The notes beneath the pieces were generated by a model that worked only from the letters and a program-made list of their open reading frames with translations, made no database searches and was not told the DNA's origin. Both the position numbers and the translations under genes were made by a program. This document shows positions 25,993-33,277 of a stretch of 64,000 bases of DNA, piece after piece; position 1 is the stretch's first letter, and each line of letters opens with the position of its first letter. Source of the stretch: an uncultured Bacilli bacterium. GTDB taxonomy: Bacteria > Bacillota_I > Bacilli_A > RF39 > UBA660. The DNA lies in the NCBI GenBank assembly GCA_910580185.1, contig CAJTWC010000008.1, positions 24,494 to 88,493 of the forward strand, written 5' to 3'.

Positions 25993-26019
25993 ACCTTTTC
26001 ATAGCTTTTTCATAAAATA
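25993..26019 (+). promoter_or_regulatory. Candidate sigma-K promoter of gerE
   Basis: AC at 25993-25994, 16 bp, CATAAAATA at 26011-26019 matches the sigma-K pattern AC-N16-CATAnnnTA. B. subtilis gerE is transcribed by sigma-K, so the match is plausible. Confidence 0.6.
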
Positions 26020-26066
26020 ATATAGAAAATATTAAAATACCTCTTATTGTAGGAAAGTGGGGAATT

Positions 26067-26273
26067 ATGGAAAAGCGAGTGTTAACTAAAAGGGAAAAAG
26101 AAATATTCGATTATCTTATTACTAATAAAACTACCAAAGAAATTGCTTCTAAACTAAACATAAGTGAAAAAACCGTTAGAAATCATATATCTAACGTAAT
26201 GCAAAAACTTGGAGTAAAAGGAAGAGCATGTGCTGTCATCGAACTTATAAAATTAAATGAGATAACTCTATAA
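26067..26273 (+). CDS. gerE: Spore coat regulator GerE
   Basis: A 68-residue LuxR/FixJ-type helix-turn-helix protein with no other domain. It has LTKREKEIFDYLITNKTTK, EIASKLNISEKTVRNHISNV and QKLGVKGRACAVIELIKL, close to B. subtilis GerE along its whole length. GerE acts late in the mother cell to switch on coat genes and turn off others. It lies next to gerM as in B. subtilis. A sigma-K-like promoter precedes it and a terminator follows, so it is a single unit. Confidence 0.92.
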   Translation: MEKRVLTKREKEIFDYLITNKTTKEIASKLNISEKTVRNHISNVMQKLGVKGRACAVIELIKLNEITL

Positions 26274-26298
26274 AATCGCATATTTATGCGATTTTTTT
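26273..26298 (+). terminator. Terminator of gerE
   Basis: AAATCGCATA (26273-26282) with TATGCGATTT (26285-26294), then T run; begins at the last base of the gene. Confidence 0.85.
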
Positions 26299-26325
26299 CA
26301 TATTGTTATAATGGAGGATAAAACA

Positions 26326-27285
26326 ATGCTTAGAAAGTTTGCATATAAAAAGATATTTAGAACCACAGGTATGCTTTTTCTATTTATAATGCTTCTTTTA
26401 TTTCCGGTATCAAAGGAGTATAGTTTAGAAGAAGAAAGTAATTTAAAAAACGTATCTAAAGTAGTTAATCAAAGTGAAATATTTTTGCTTGATAAAAATG
26501 GTTATGTATCAAGATGTCTTATAAACATTAATTATGGAAGTGATGAAGAATCTGTTAAAAAAATAGTAGAAACTCTTATAAATGGTGGTAAATACGAGGA
26601 TAAAATACCGAATGGATTTAATACTATTATACCTAGTGATACCAAGATTAATGATGTTACAATAACAGATGATAATATAACAGTTGATTTATCAGATGAT
26701 ATTTTACAAATAAGTGATGAAAAAATAAAAAAAACATTAGAATTATTAACTTATAATTTAACGAATATAAAGGGCATTAATAGTATTTATATAAAAATAG
26801 ATGGTAAAATTCTAGAACGTTATCCAAATGGTAATAAGATTATAAAACAACCCCTTAAAAGAGCAGACGGAGTAAATGAAGTTTATGATGTTAATACCTA
26901 TAAAGATGCTAGTAAAACAACTATTTATTATGTTAGTAAGAATAATAAAGGTTATTATTATGTCCCTGTAACTAAGGTAAATAATGATAATAGAGAAAAG
27001 ATAAGAGTTATAGTAGATGAGTTAACATCTTCTAACATATATGAAACAAACTTAATGAGTTTTTTGAATTATAATACTAAACTAAATAATTATAAAATAG
27101 ACGGTAATGTTTTAACCGTAGATTTTAATAATTTTCTCTTTGATGATGTTAATACTAAAAGTATTTTAGAAGAGGTAATATATTCAATATCATTGTCAGT
27201 TAGGGAAAATTATGATGTTGAAGAAGTGGTGTTTACAGTAGATGGCGAAGAAATTACAAAAAGTGTGTTAAAAAATATTGAATAA
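26326..27285 (+). CDS. gerM: GerM-like sporulation protein with two GerMN domains
   Basis: A 319-residue protein with an N-terminal membrane segment (FRTTGMLFLFIMLLLFPVS) lacking an obvious lipobox Cys, then two GerMN domains: the first ending in DDNITVDLSDD and INSIYIKIDG, the second in GNVLTVDFNNF and DVEEVVFTVDG. GerM is needed for spore germination and septal thinning in B. subtilis and connects the SpoIIQ-SpoIIIA complex. The gerE-gerM order is the B. subtilis order. Start at 26326 is set by GGAGG. Confidence 0.88.
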   Translation: MLRKFAYKKIFRTTGMLFLFIMLLLFPVSKEYSLEEESNLKNVSKVVNQSEIFLLDKNGYVSRCLININYGSDEESVKKIVETLINGGKYEDKIPNGFNTIIPSDTKINDVTITDDNITVDLSDDILQISDEKIKKTLELLTYNLTNIKGINSIYIKIDGKILERYPNGNKIIKQPLKRADGVNEVYDVNTYKDASKTTIYYVSKNNKGYYYVPVTKVNNDNREKIRVIVDELTSSNIYETNLMSFLNYNTKLNNYKIDGNVLTVDFNNFLFDDVNTKSILEEVIYSISLSVRENYDVEEVVFTVDGEEITKSVLKNIE

Positions 27286-27306
27286 TTTTTAATTTTGGGT
27301 TATAAT
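27278..27306 (+). promoter_or_regulatory. Promoter of tRNA-Arg
   Basis: TTGAAT (27278-27283), 17 bp, TATAAT (27301-27306). It overlaps the end of gerM and lies 28 bp before the tRNA. Confidence 0.75.
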
Positions 27307-27334
27307 TGATTTGTTCGTTTAGAGCAAGTCAGTT

Positions 27335-27411
<77 letters not shown>

Positions 27412-27421
27412 TGTAAACTAT

Positions 27422-27460
27422 AAGTCTTACAAATAAAATTTTGTAAGGCTTTTTATTTTT
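27422..27460 (+). terminator. Terminator of tRNA-Arg
   Basis: AAGTCTTACAAA (27422-27433) pairs with TTTGTAAGGCTT (27440-27451), then T run. Confidence 0.9.
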
Positions 27461-27501
27461 GGCAAAATGGTATATTAATTAAAAAATATAATATATAACT
27501 T

Positions 27502-27532
27502 AAAATCTTACATTACACGGTAAGATTTTTTC
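27502..27532 (+). terminator. Second terminator downstream of tRNA-Arg
   Basis: AAAATCTTAC (27502-27511), 8-nt loop, GTAAGATTTT (27520-27529), T run. It shares TCTTAC with the preceding terminator. No gene lies between them. Confidence 0.8.
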
Positions 27533-27583
27533 TTGAATATTTTCTAATATAATGTATAATATCACTCATAGGACGTGATTTAT

Positions 27584-27975
27584 ATGTTAAATAAAAATAA
27601 TCCAAATATAAAAGATGTAATAATTAACTTTAGTGATTTAGTTAAACTTAAAGATAAAATAGATGAATTAGAAGAAAAAAATAGAAAAGAATCAAATGAG
27701 TATGATAGCATTGTTATTGCTTTTTTAGCCGCCGCTAAAAGATATTATAATATTAAAAATGCAGACTATCATAGTTTGTTAGCGATATATGAAGAAGAAA
27801 AAAATACATTAGTTCATTGATAAAGTCTAATGCTAAAAATAAAGATAATTATTTAGAAACATTATTTTATCGTAATCAATTTTGTAATACACCAAATAAT
27901 TATGATTCTGATTATTATGATTTTGATGAAGAATTATCACCAGATGAAATTATTTCAATAAAAAAAGGAAATTAG
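27584..27975 (+). pseudogene. Unknown small protein with an A7-tract frameshift
   Basis: Not recognised. From ATG 27584 (RBS AGGACGTG) the frame encodes 78 residues with a Lys/Glu coiled-coil-like segment (KLKDKIDELEEKNRK) and stops at TGA 27818-27820. In the -1 frame after an A7 run at 27798-27804 it continues for about 50 more codons with protein-like composition (NYLETLFYRNQF, DFDEELSPDEIISIKK) up to TAG 27973-27975. Adding one A would join the frames into a protein of about 130 residues. Two overlapping small genes are an alternative, since TTG overlaps the first stop. Confidence in the joined form is moderate. Confidence 0.45.
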
Positions 27976-27998
27976 ATGATTTTACTAATTTCCTTTTC
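27961..27998. terminator. Bidirectional terminator
   Basis: AAAAGGAAATTAG (27963-27975) pairs perfectly with CTAATTTCCTTTT (27985-27997). It serves the unknown gene on + and the lipid kinase gene on -. Confidence 0.88.
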
Positions 27999-28917
27999 TT
28001 TTTAGTACTTTAATTTGATTAGCTACTTCAAAAGTAACAGTAGGATTATCTTTATTAGGTAATACTAAAGATTTTTCTCCGTCATTATCAAATACATACT
28101 TAGGATAAACATCATTAAAAGTTAGCTTAATTTTACGTGCTTTATCTAATACTAAATAATCTTTGTATTTTCTTATGTCAATATCATTTTTTAAGTAGTC
28201 TTTTACAATGCTTGAAATTAATTTTGCATTTGCTTCAGTAATAAGAAGAAGCTCTAATCTTCCATCATCTAATAAGGCATCTTTATATAAATCAATTCCA
28301 GCAAATCCTTTTGAATTTGATACAGCACCTAGTATGCAACTAGTATTTCCACTAATGTTTTCAGTTTCGTAGCTTATATTATATTTGACAGGAGCTTTAA
28401 GTAAGTAAGGTGCTGCAGTAGCAACATAACTACCAGTTTTAAATATCTTTTTAAAGCCTCTTGGTGTTTTAAATGGTACGTGTGCTAAATATCCAAAAAC
28501 AGAGGTATAAGCTACAAATTCATCATTTACTTTAAAAGAATCCATTTTTGCTATTTCACCGTTTAAAATATCTTCTGTTATCTTACCAGCGTCTTTATAT
28601 CTAACATTATAATTTTTTGCCATGTCATTAGCAGTTCCCGTAGGAACATGTGCATATAATCCTTGTTGCTTTATCATATTAAAACCTTTATATGCTTCAC
28701 TTACGGTTCCATCTCCACCCAAAGTGATAATAAGTTCACTTTCTTTATCGGTTTCCATAATTAGCTTTGTTATGTTTCCTTGTTCTTTGCTCGCTATTAC
28801 ATCAGCTGTTAATCCGTTTTCTTTTACTGTATCATAAATGCTATTTAGTTTATTAATACTAAATCCACTAGATACTGGATTATATAAAATTGTACAATTT
28901 TTAATGTCTTTAATCAT
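27985..28917 (-). CDS. Diacylglycerol/lipid kinase family protein (YegS/DgkB-like)
   Basis: A 310-residue kinase of the diacylglycerol kinase catalytic family. N-terminal LYNPVSSGFS corresponds to the usual NPxSG motif; LIITLGGDGTVSEA is the GGDGT nucleotide-binding motif; HVPTGTANDMAKN is the PxGTxND motif; the C-terminal part shows DDGRLELLLI. It would phosphorylate diacylglycerol or a related lipid for phospholipid recycling. Start at 28917 is set by AGGAG. It is divergent from the bacteriocin transporter. Confidence 0.9.
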   Translation of the reverse strand: MIKDIKNCTILYNPVSSGFSINKLNSIYDTVKENGLTADVIASKEQGNITKLIMETDKESELIITLGGDGTVSEAYKGFNMIKQQGLYAHVPTGTANDMAKNYNVRYKDAGKITEDILNGEIAKMDSFKVNDEFVAYTSVFGYLAHVPFKTPRGFKKIFKTGSYVATAAPYLLKAPVKYNISYETENISGNTSCILGAVSNSKGFAGIDLYKDALLDDGRLELLLITEANAKLISSIVKDYLKNDIDIRKYKDYLVLDKARKIKLTFNDVYPKYVFDNDGEKSLVLPNKDNPTVTFEVANQIKVLKRKGN

Positions 28918-29057
28918 AAAATAACTCCTAACTCCCAATTATAATACCATATTTTAATGATTTTTAAAGAAAAAATAAAAAAAATTAATTTTTTTTCATT
29001 TTTTTAGGGGAATTTTAAAAAATTTGACTAACTATAAAGTAGAGGAGGAAATAAAAG

Positions 29058-31088
29058 ATGAAAAAATGCTTTGTTAGTCAAAGATCTGTAAATGATTGTG
29101 CGGTTGCCTGTTTAACAACTATTTTAAAATTATACGGTAAAGAAATTAGTTATGAAGATGTGAAAAAAAGTCTTAAAGTAGATAAAGAAGGTTCTACAGC
29201 TTACGATATTATTAAAACGGCTAGAAAGTATAATTTGTATGCGACTGGCTATAAAGGTTATGAATTAAATGATGATTCTAAATTTCCATTTATTGCTCAC
29301 ACGGTATATAATGAAATACAACACTTTGTAGTAGTACTTAGCACTAATAAATATCTGGTAACCATATATGATCCTGCTGGTGGTAAGAAAATGATAAATA
29401 AAGAAGAATTTAATAAGATATATACAGGTATAGCAATAACATTTGATGATATAAACTTATCATATAAATTCCTTTTTAAAAATAAAAAATCTGTTATAAA
29501 CATTACCTTTTTTGTTCTATTCTTGTCAATTTTTAATATTTTATATTCTTATTTGTTATCATATGTTTTGCAAAGTAAACTAAAAAGTATAGGTAAGTTT
29601 ATCATTATATTATCACTATTAGCTATTTTAAAAGAACTTTTTAATGTTGTTAAAAATAGTTATTTATTAAAGTACAGAGTAAATACAGATCTTGCTATAA
29701 CAATTCCCACTCTAAAAAAAGTTTTATTTCTTCCTTTAGAATATTATCAGGAGTCTAATAGTGGTGAGTTAATATCTAAAATAAATGATTTATCTTATGT
29801 CAAAGAGATGTATTTTTCTGTAAGTGAGGTATTATTTGTTAATTTAATAGTAATTATTTTTTCTCTTATTTGTATTTGTTTTATTTCTTTTCAAATTTTT
29901 TTATTTATTTTATTAATAATTTTATTGATGTTAATTTTAAATAAGTTATTTTATAATAAATATGCATATAAAAATTATAACCTACAAATGGATAATGAAA
30001 TATTAGCAAAAAATATTTCTGATTCTATAGAAAGAGCATCTCTAATTAGTAATTTGGGTAAGCAAAAGTATTTTTCATGGAAAATAACATCTAAGTACAA
30101 AGCGTTTATTAATGAATATAAAAATGCATCTAGATTGTATATTGTTAAAGATTTTGCTTCCAAAATTATAAGTGTAGTATTAATACTGTTATCTATCTTT
30201 ATTATTTATAATGGTAATGAAACAAACCTTTTATTTATGATATATTTAGAAAGTATGATAGTAGATTCTATGTTTAATATATGTATGTTGGAAGAGGTGT
30301 ATGCTAATTATAAAGGTTCGTATAGAAGATTAAGCCTTTTTTATAAAAGTAAAACAAATATTATAGAATCTAATAAAATTGATATTAAAACTATATTATT
30401 TAATAACATTAGTTTAAAAAGAGGAGATGGTTTGTTTGTTCAAGGTAAAACTGGTAGTGGCAAAACAACTTTTTTTAAGAAGCTAGTTAATAATTCTATA
30501 GATTTTAAAATCAATAATGTTTCTTCGTCTTATTACGACATGGCTGATATTAAAAAATCAATTTTATATGTTGATCAAAAATCTAAGTTATTTAACATGA
30601 GTATTATTGATAATATTATGTTAGGTGATAGTTTAAATATTAGGCCTAATACTTATAAAGTAATTAGTAATATGTTATATAAAGATGGTAAGGATGAGTC
30701 TTATATTATTAATAATCAGCAAGACAATATATCAGCAGGAGAGTCCAAACTAATATTAATTGCGCAAGCACTTAATATTGGTTCAGATGTAATAATATTT
30801 GATGAAACAACAAATGAGCTAGATGAGGTATCTGAAAAGAAATTGTTTGAAGTAATTTTAAAAGAATACAAAGATAAAATTATTATATTAATATCACATA
30901 GACCTAGTAATAAATCATTATTTAATAAGTGTATGAGTTTTTCTTCTGGTAGAATTCTTAATTATGAAAGGAGATTAGATGAAAAAATTAAAAGCGAAAG
31001 AATTAAAACACATAAAAGCAGGCGCAATAAGCGGTTGGCTAATAGCCGGAATAATAGCAGGAGTAACATTCGTAGTAGGAATATTTGA
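29058..31088 (+). CDS. Bacteriocin-type ABC transporter with C39 peptidase domain
   Basis: A 676-residue fused peptidase-transporter (PCAT). C39 peptidase at residues 1-130: Gln8, catalytic Cys14 in NDCAVACL, His89 in IQHFVVVL and Asp105 in YDPAGG. Five to six membrane helices follow (about 150-430), then an ABC ATPase with Walker A GKTGSGKTT, signature SAGES, Walker B VIIFDETTNELD and H-loop ISHRP. It removes a double-Gly-type leader and exports the peptide. The ORF ends only at 31088, so its last 36 codons, a basic Arg/Lys/Ser-rich tail, overlap the first precursor gene in another frame. RBS GAGGAGG. Confidence 0.93.
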   Translation: MKKCFVSQRSVNDCAVACLTTILKLYGKEISYEDVKKSLKVDKEGSTAYDIIKTARKYNLYATGYKGYELNDDSKFPFIAHTVYNEIQHFVVVLSTNKYLVTIYDPAGGKKMINKEEFNKIYTGIAITFDDINLSYKFLFKNKKSVINITFFVLFLSIFNILYSYLLSYVLQSKLKSIGKFIIILSLLAILKELFNVVKNSYLLKYRVNTDLAITIPTLKKVLFLPLEYYQESNSGELISKINDLSYVKEMYFSVSEVLFVNLIVIIFSLICICFISFQIFLFILLIILLMLILNKLFYNKYAYKNYNLQMDNEILAKNISDSIERASLISNLGKQKYFSWKITSKYKAFINEYKNASRLYIVKDFASKIISVVLILLSIFIIYNGNETNLLFMIYLESMIVDSMFNICMLEEVYANYKGSYRRLSLFYKSKTNIIESNKIDIKTILFNNISLKRGDGLFVQGKTGSGKTTFFKKLVNNSIDFKINNVSSSYYDMADIKKSILYVDQKSKLFNMSIIDNIMLGDSLNIRPNTYKVISNMLYKDGKDESYIINNQQDNISAGESKLILIAQALNIGSDVIIFDETTNELDEVSEKKLFEVILKEYKDKIIILISHRPSNKSLFNKCMSFSSGRILNYERRLDEKIKSERIKTHKSRRNKRLANSRNNSRSNIRSRNI

Positions 31089-31119
31089 TGGTATAGCACG
31101 CCCATTTAAGTGCAGATAG
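30979..31119 (+). CDS. Bacteriocin precursor 1 with a double-Gly-type leader
   Basis: A 46-residue peptide in its own frame, AAAGGAG seven bases upstream. Leader MKKLKAKELKHIKAG fits the C39 leader pattern (Leu and Ile-type positions, ELxxI, Ala-Gly before the cut). Cutting after Ala-Gly gives a 31-residue core starting AISGWLIAGIIAG: hydrophobic, with GxxxG-type spacing and a basic end with one Cys (RPFKCR). It starts 110 bp before the transporter stop. Leader likeness to the next gene (ELK..KAGA) supports both calls. Antimicrobial activity is inferred. Confidence 0.8.
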   Translation: MKKLKAKELKHIKAGAISGWLIAGIIAGVTFVVGIFDGIARPFKCR

Positions 31120-31132
31120 GAAAGGAGAAAAT

Positions 31133-31300
31133 ATGAAATTATCAAATAAAGAATTAAAATGTGTAAAAGCAGGTGCAGCAATAAGTTCCACCTTAATAAA
31201 TTCACTTATTAAAGGTATTAATAGTTTTTTAGATATAGGTAGGTATTTAGGAAGTAGTATAAGAAGAATGGTGAGTGGTAATTCATGTCCATTAAGGTAA
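31133..31300 (+). CDS. Bacteriocin precursor 2 with a double-Gly-type leader
   Basis: A 55-residue peptide behind AAAGGAG, 13 bp after precursor 1. Leader MKLSNKELKCVKAG shares the ELK..KAGA pattern with precursor 1 and would be cut after Ala-Gly. The 41-residue core begins AAISSTLINSLIKGINSF and has a Lys/Arg-bearing amphipathic stretch DIGRYLGSSIRRMVSG, then Cys near the end. Two precursors of similar design next to one transporter suggest a two-peptide bacteriocin; the pairing is inference. Confidence 0.78.
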   Translation: MKLSNKELKCVKAGAAISSTLINSLIKGINSFLDIGRYLGSSIRRMVSGNSCPLR

Positions 31301-31434
31301 AGAAATTATCAAAAATAGTTTTAACAATTATTACATTGCCTATAATATGTAATTTAATATATTATGCAACAAGTTTTATTTTACAACTAGGTAGAATAGT
31401 AGGTAGTATAATTAGAGTAATAATGAGTTTATAA
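31285..31434 (+). CDS. Small hydrophobic peptide of the bacteriocin locus
   Basis: A 49-residue peptide starting 16 bp inside the end of precursor 2; GGTGAGTGG before ATG is a fair RBS. MSIKVKKLSK is basic, followed by a hydrophobic helix and then LQLGRIVGSIIRVIMS. It has no double-Gly leader. The end resembles precursor 2 (GRYLGSSIRRMVS against GRIVGSIIRVIMS), so it may derive from it. Possible roles: immunity peptide, leaderless peptide or a third component; not decided. Confidence 0.65.
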   Translation: MSIKVKKLSKIVLTIITLPIICNLIYYATSFILQLGRIVGSIIRVIMSL

Positions 31435-31595
31435 GTATATGTATGTAACAAGGGAGTATATAAATGCTGTATTTAATGTTTTAATTTAAGATTATAAATT
31501 AAGAAAAATAATAAAGAATTATTAATGGTATATAAAATTCATATCATTTTCGTTCGATAAAATACAAGTTTTTTTGATAAAATACTAAAAAAATG

Positions 31596-31624
31596 TTGTA
31601 ATAACCTTTTTAAGGTGTTATAAT
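31596..31624 (+). promoter_or_regulatory. Promoter of rpsU
   Basis: TTGTAA (31596-31601), 17 bp, TATAAT (31619-31624); the rpsU RBS follows 20 bp later. Confidence 0.7.
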
Positions 31625-31661
31625 CATTAGTAGTAAAAAAAGAGAGGGGGGAAAGGAAAAT

Positions 31662-31862
31662 ATGATATCTGTTCAAGTTAAAAATGGAAACGTTGATGCA
31701 GCATTAAAAAAGTTTAAACAAAGAGTAGCTAAAAGCGGTCTCCCTTCTGAAATAAAGAAGAAACAACAATATGATAAACCTGGAATTCAAAGAAGAAACG
31801 CTAAGAAAGAAGCTATTAAAAACAGCCGTAAGGCAGCTAAACGTGAAAGAAGAGATTCCTAG
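31662..31862 (+). CDS. rpsU: Ribosomal protein S21
   Basis: A 66-residue basic protein: KNGNVDAALKKFKQRVAKSG in the N-terminal half and a Lys/Arg-rich tail (SRKAAKRERRDS). Length and motifs are those of S21 of the 30S subunit. The SD GGGGGGAAAGG is very strong and a promoter and terminator flank the gene, so it is monocistronic. Two neighbouring sporulation genes start just downstream on both strands. Confidence 0.95.
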   Translation: MISVQVKNGNVDAALKKFKQRVAKSGLPSEIKKKQQYDKPGIQRRNAKKEAIKNSRKAAKRERRDS

Positions 31863-31887
31863 TTTTTCTTTGCTCATAGTATAAATT

Positions 31888-31922
31888 GACTTACTAGTAA
31901 AATAGTAAGTCTTTTTCTTTTT
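31888..31922 (+). terminator. Terminator of rpsU
   Basis: GACTTACTA (31888-31896), loop GTAAAA, TAGTAAGTC (31903-31911), T-rich tail. Confidence 0.9.
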
Positions 31923-32028
31923 TGACATAATATTGTAACAATTATTATTTATAATGAAAGAGTAGTTAGAAATAGTGGTTATTCTAACTATATATACACT
32001 AAAAAATACTTACTCCTTTATACCACTC

Positions 32029-32058
32029 AAAAAGAAACCTACATCAGGTTTCTTTTTA
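32029..32058. terminator. Terminator of sigG (reads on both strands)
   Basis: AAAGAAACCT (32031-32040) and AGGTTTCTTT (32046-32055) enclose ACATC. T runs follow on both strands. It directly abuts the sigG stop. Confidence 0.88.
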
Positions 32059-32841
32059 CATTATTTTTCTTTTGAGTTCATCGATGCCTGATTTTTCAAG
32101 TCTTGATACCTGAGCTTGTGATATACCAATTTCCTCAGCTATTTCCATTTGTGTTTTTCCGATTAAAAATCTTTCGGTAACTATTTTTCTTTCTTTTTCT
32201 TTTAAATTTTTTACAGCGGAATTAAGTGATATTAATATATCCCAATTTGAAGCTTTGTCTTTTTTTGATTCTATTTGATCTTCTAAAAAGATTGTATCGC
32301 CACCATTATCATATATAGGTTCAAACATACTTATAGGGTCTTTCATTGCATCGATTGCAATTATAACATCTATTTCTTCTACCTCTAATTTTTCGGCTAC
32401 CTCTTTATTAGTCATTTCCTTTCCGTAGGTCATAAAGTATTCTTCTTTAGTTCTTAATATTTTATATGCTAAATCTTTTATACTACGTGATATTCTAAGA
32501 TTGCTATTATCTCTTAAATATCTTCTTATTTCACCTAAAATCAAAGGAACTGCATAGGTGGAAAATTTAACCCCATGATTTAAATCAAAATTATCAATCG
32601 CTTTCATTAAACCGACACAACCGATTTGAAAAAGATCATCCATATTATCACATCTGTTTTGATATCTTTTTAGGATTGATAAGACTAATTTTAGATTACC
32701 TTCAGCTAGTTCATCCCTAGCTTTTGTATCTCCGTTTTGTAATCTTTTAAATAATGCTTCTTTTTCTTTATCAGATAATATTTTTATGTCATTCGTGTTT
32801 ATTCCTATTATTTCTACTTTATATTTTGCTATAATAATCAT
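32056..32841 (-). CDS. sigG: Sporulation sigma factor SigG
   Basis: A 261-residue sigma-70 family factor. N-terminal KYKVEIIGINTND is the sigma-G specific opening; region 2 DDLFQIGCVGLMKAIDNFDL and KFSTYAVPLILGEIRRYLRD; region 4 GKTQMEIAEEIGISQAQVS. Sigma-G drives late forespore genes. It is transcribed alone, opposite to rpsU, and not beside spoIIGA-sigE as in many Firmicutes. The first ATG (32841) follows AAAGAAAGG with no spacing, so a non-AUG start a few codons later (ATT or ATA before the KYKVEI segment) is possible. Confidence 0.92.
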   Translation of the reverse strand: MIIIAKYKVEIIGINTNDIKILSDKEKEALFKRLQNGDTKARDELAEGNLKLVLSILKRYQNRCDNMDDLFQIGCVGLMKAIDNFDLNHGVKFSTYAVPLILGEIRRYLRDNSNLRISRSIKDLAYKILRTKEEYFMTYGKEMTNKEVAEKLEVEEIDVIIAIDAMKDPISMFEPIYDNGGDTIFLEDQIESKKDKASNWDILISLNSAVKNLKEKERKIVTERFLIGKTQMEIAEEIGISQAQVSRLEKSGIDELKRKIM

Positions 32842-32915
32842 CCTTTCTTTCTTGTAATGGATGATATTTTTATTTTTTATGCAAAAAAAAACATATAATT
32901 TAATAGGTGATTAAT

Positions 32916-33137
32916 ATGCGTTTGTCAGATTTACAAAATAAAGATGTAGTAGATGTTTCATCAGGAGTTAAACTCGGCTCAATTATAGATATTGAAATAT
33001 CTAATGATGGTAATATAGAAAAAATTTATATATATACTAAAAAAGGATTTTTAAATATCACAAAGGAAGAAGAAATAATATTGTGGCACCAAATTACAAA
33101 AATAGGCTCTGATGTCATTTTAGTTAGTAGAAATTAA
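32916..33137 (+). CDS. YlmC/YmxH family PRC-barrel protein
   Basis: A 73-residue PRC-barrel protein: MRLSDLQNKDVVDVSSGVKL followed by GSIIDIEISNDG and an ending ITKIGSDVILV. YlmC/YmxH proteins are conserved in spore formers and usually lie next to sporulation genes. Start at 32916 with AGGTG upstream. Head-to-head with sigG; the 75 bp between the two starts must hold both promoters. Function is unknown. Confidence 0.88.
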   Translation: MRLSDLQNKDVVDVSSGVKLGSIIDIEISNDGNIEKIYIYTKKGFLNITKEEEIILWHQITKIGSDVILVSRN

Positions 33138-33277
33138 TGAAGTGTGCTATACTATATAATATGGAAATGTAAAATGGTATTTATATCATAGCTAATTAAC
33201 TTTAATAATATTTTTTTGTTATTAGTGTCAATATAGCATTTGTTTAATTAATTTAAAAAATGATATCAGGAGGAATT

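Noticed and set aside
31466..31483. A six-codon ORF (MLYLMF) after the bacteriocin peptides, with AGGGAG upstream
   Set aside because: Too short and without flanking terminator or leader to be separated from chance.
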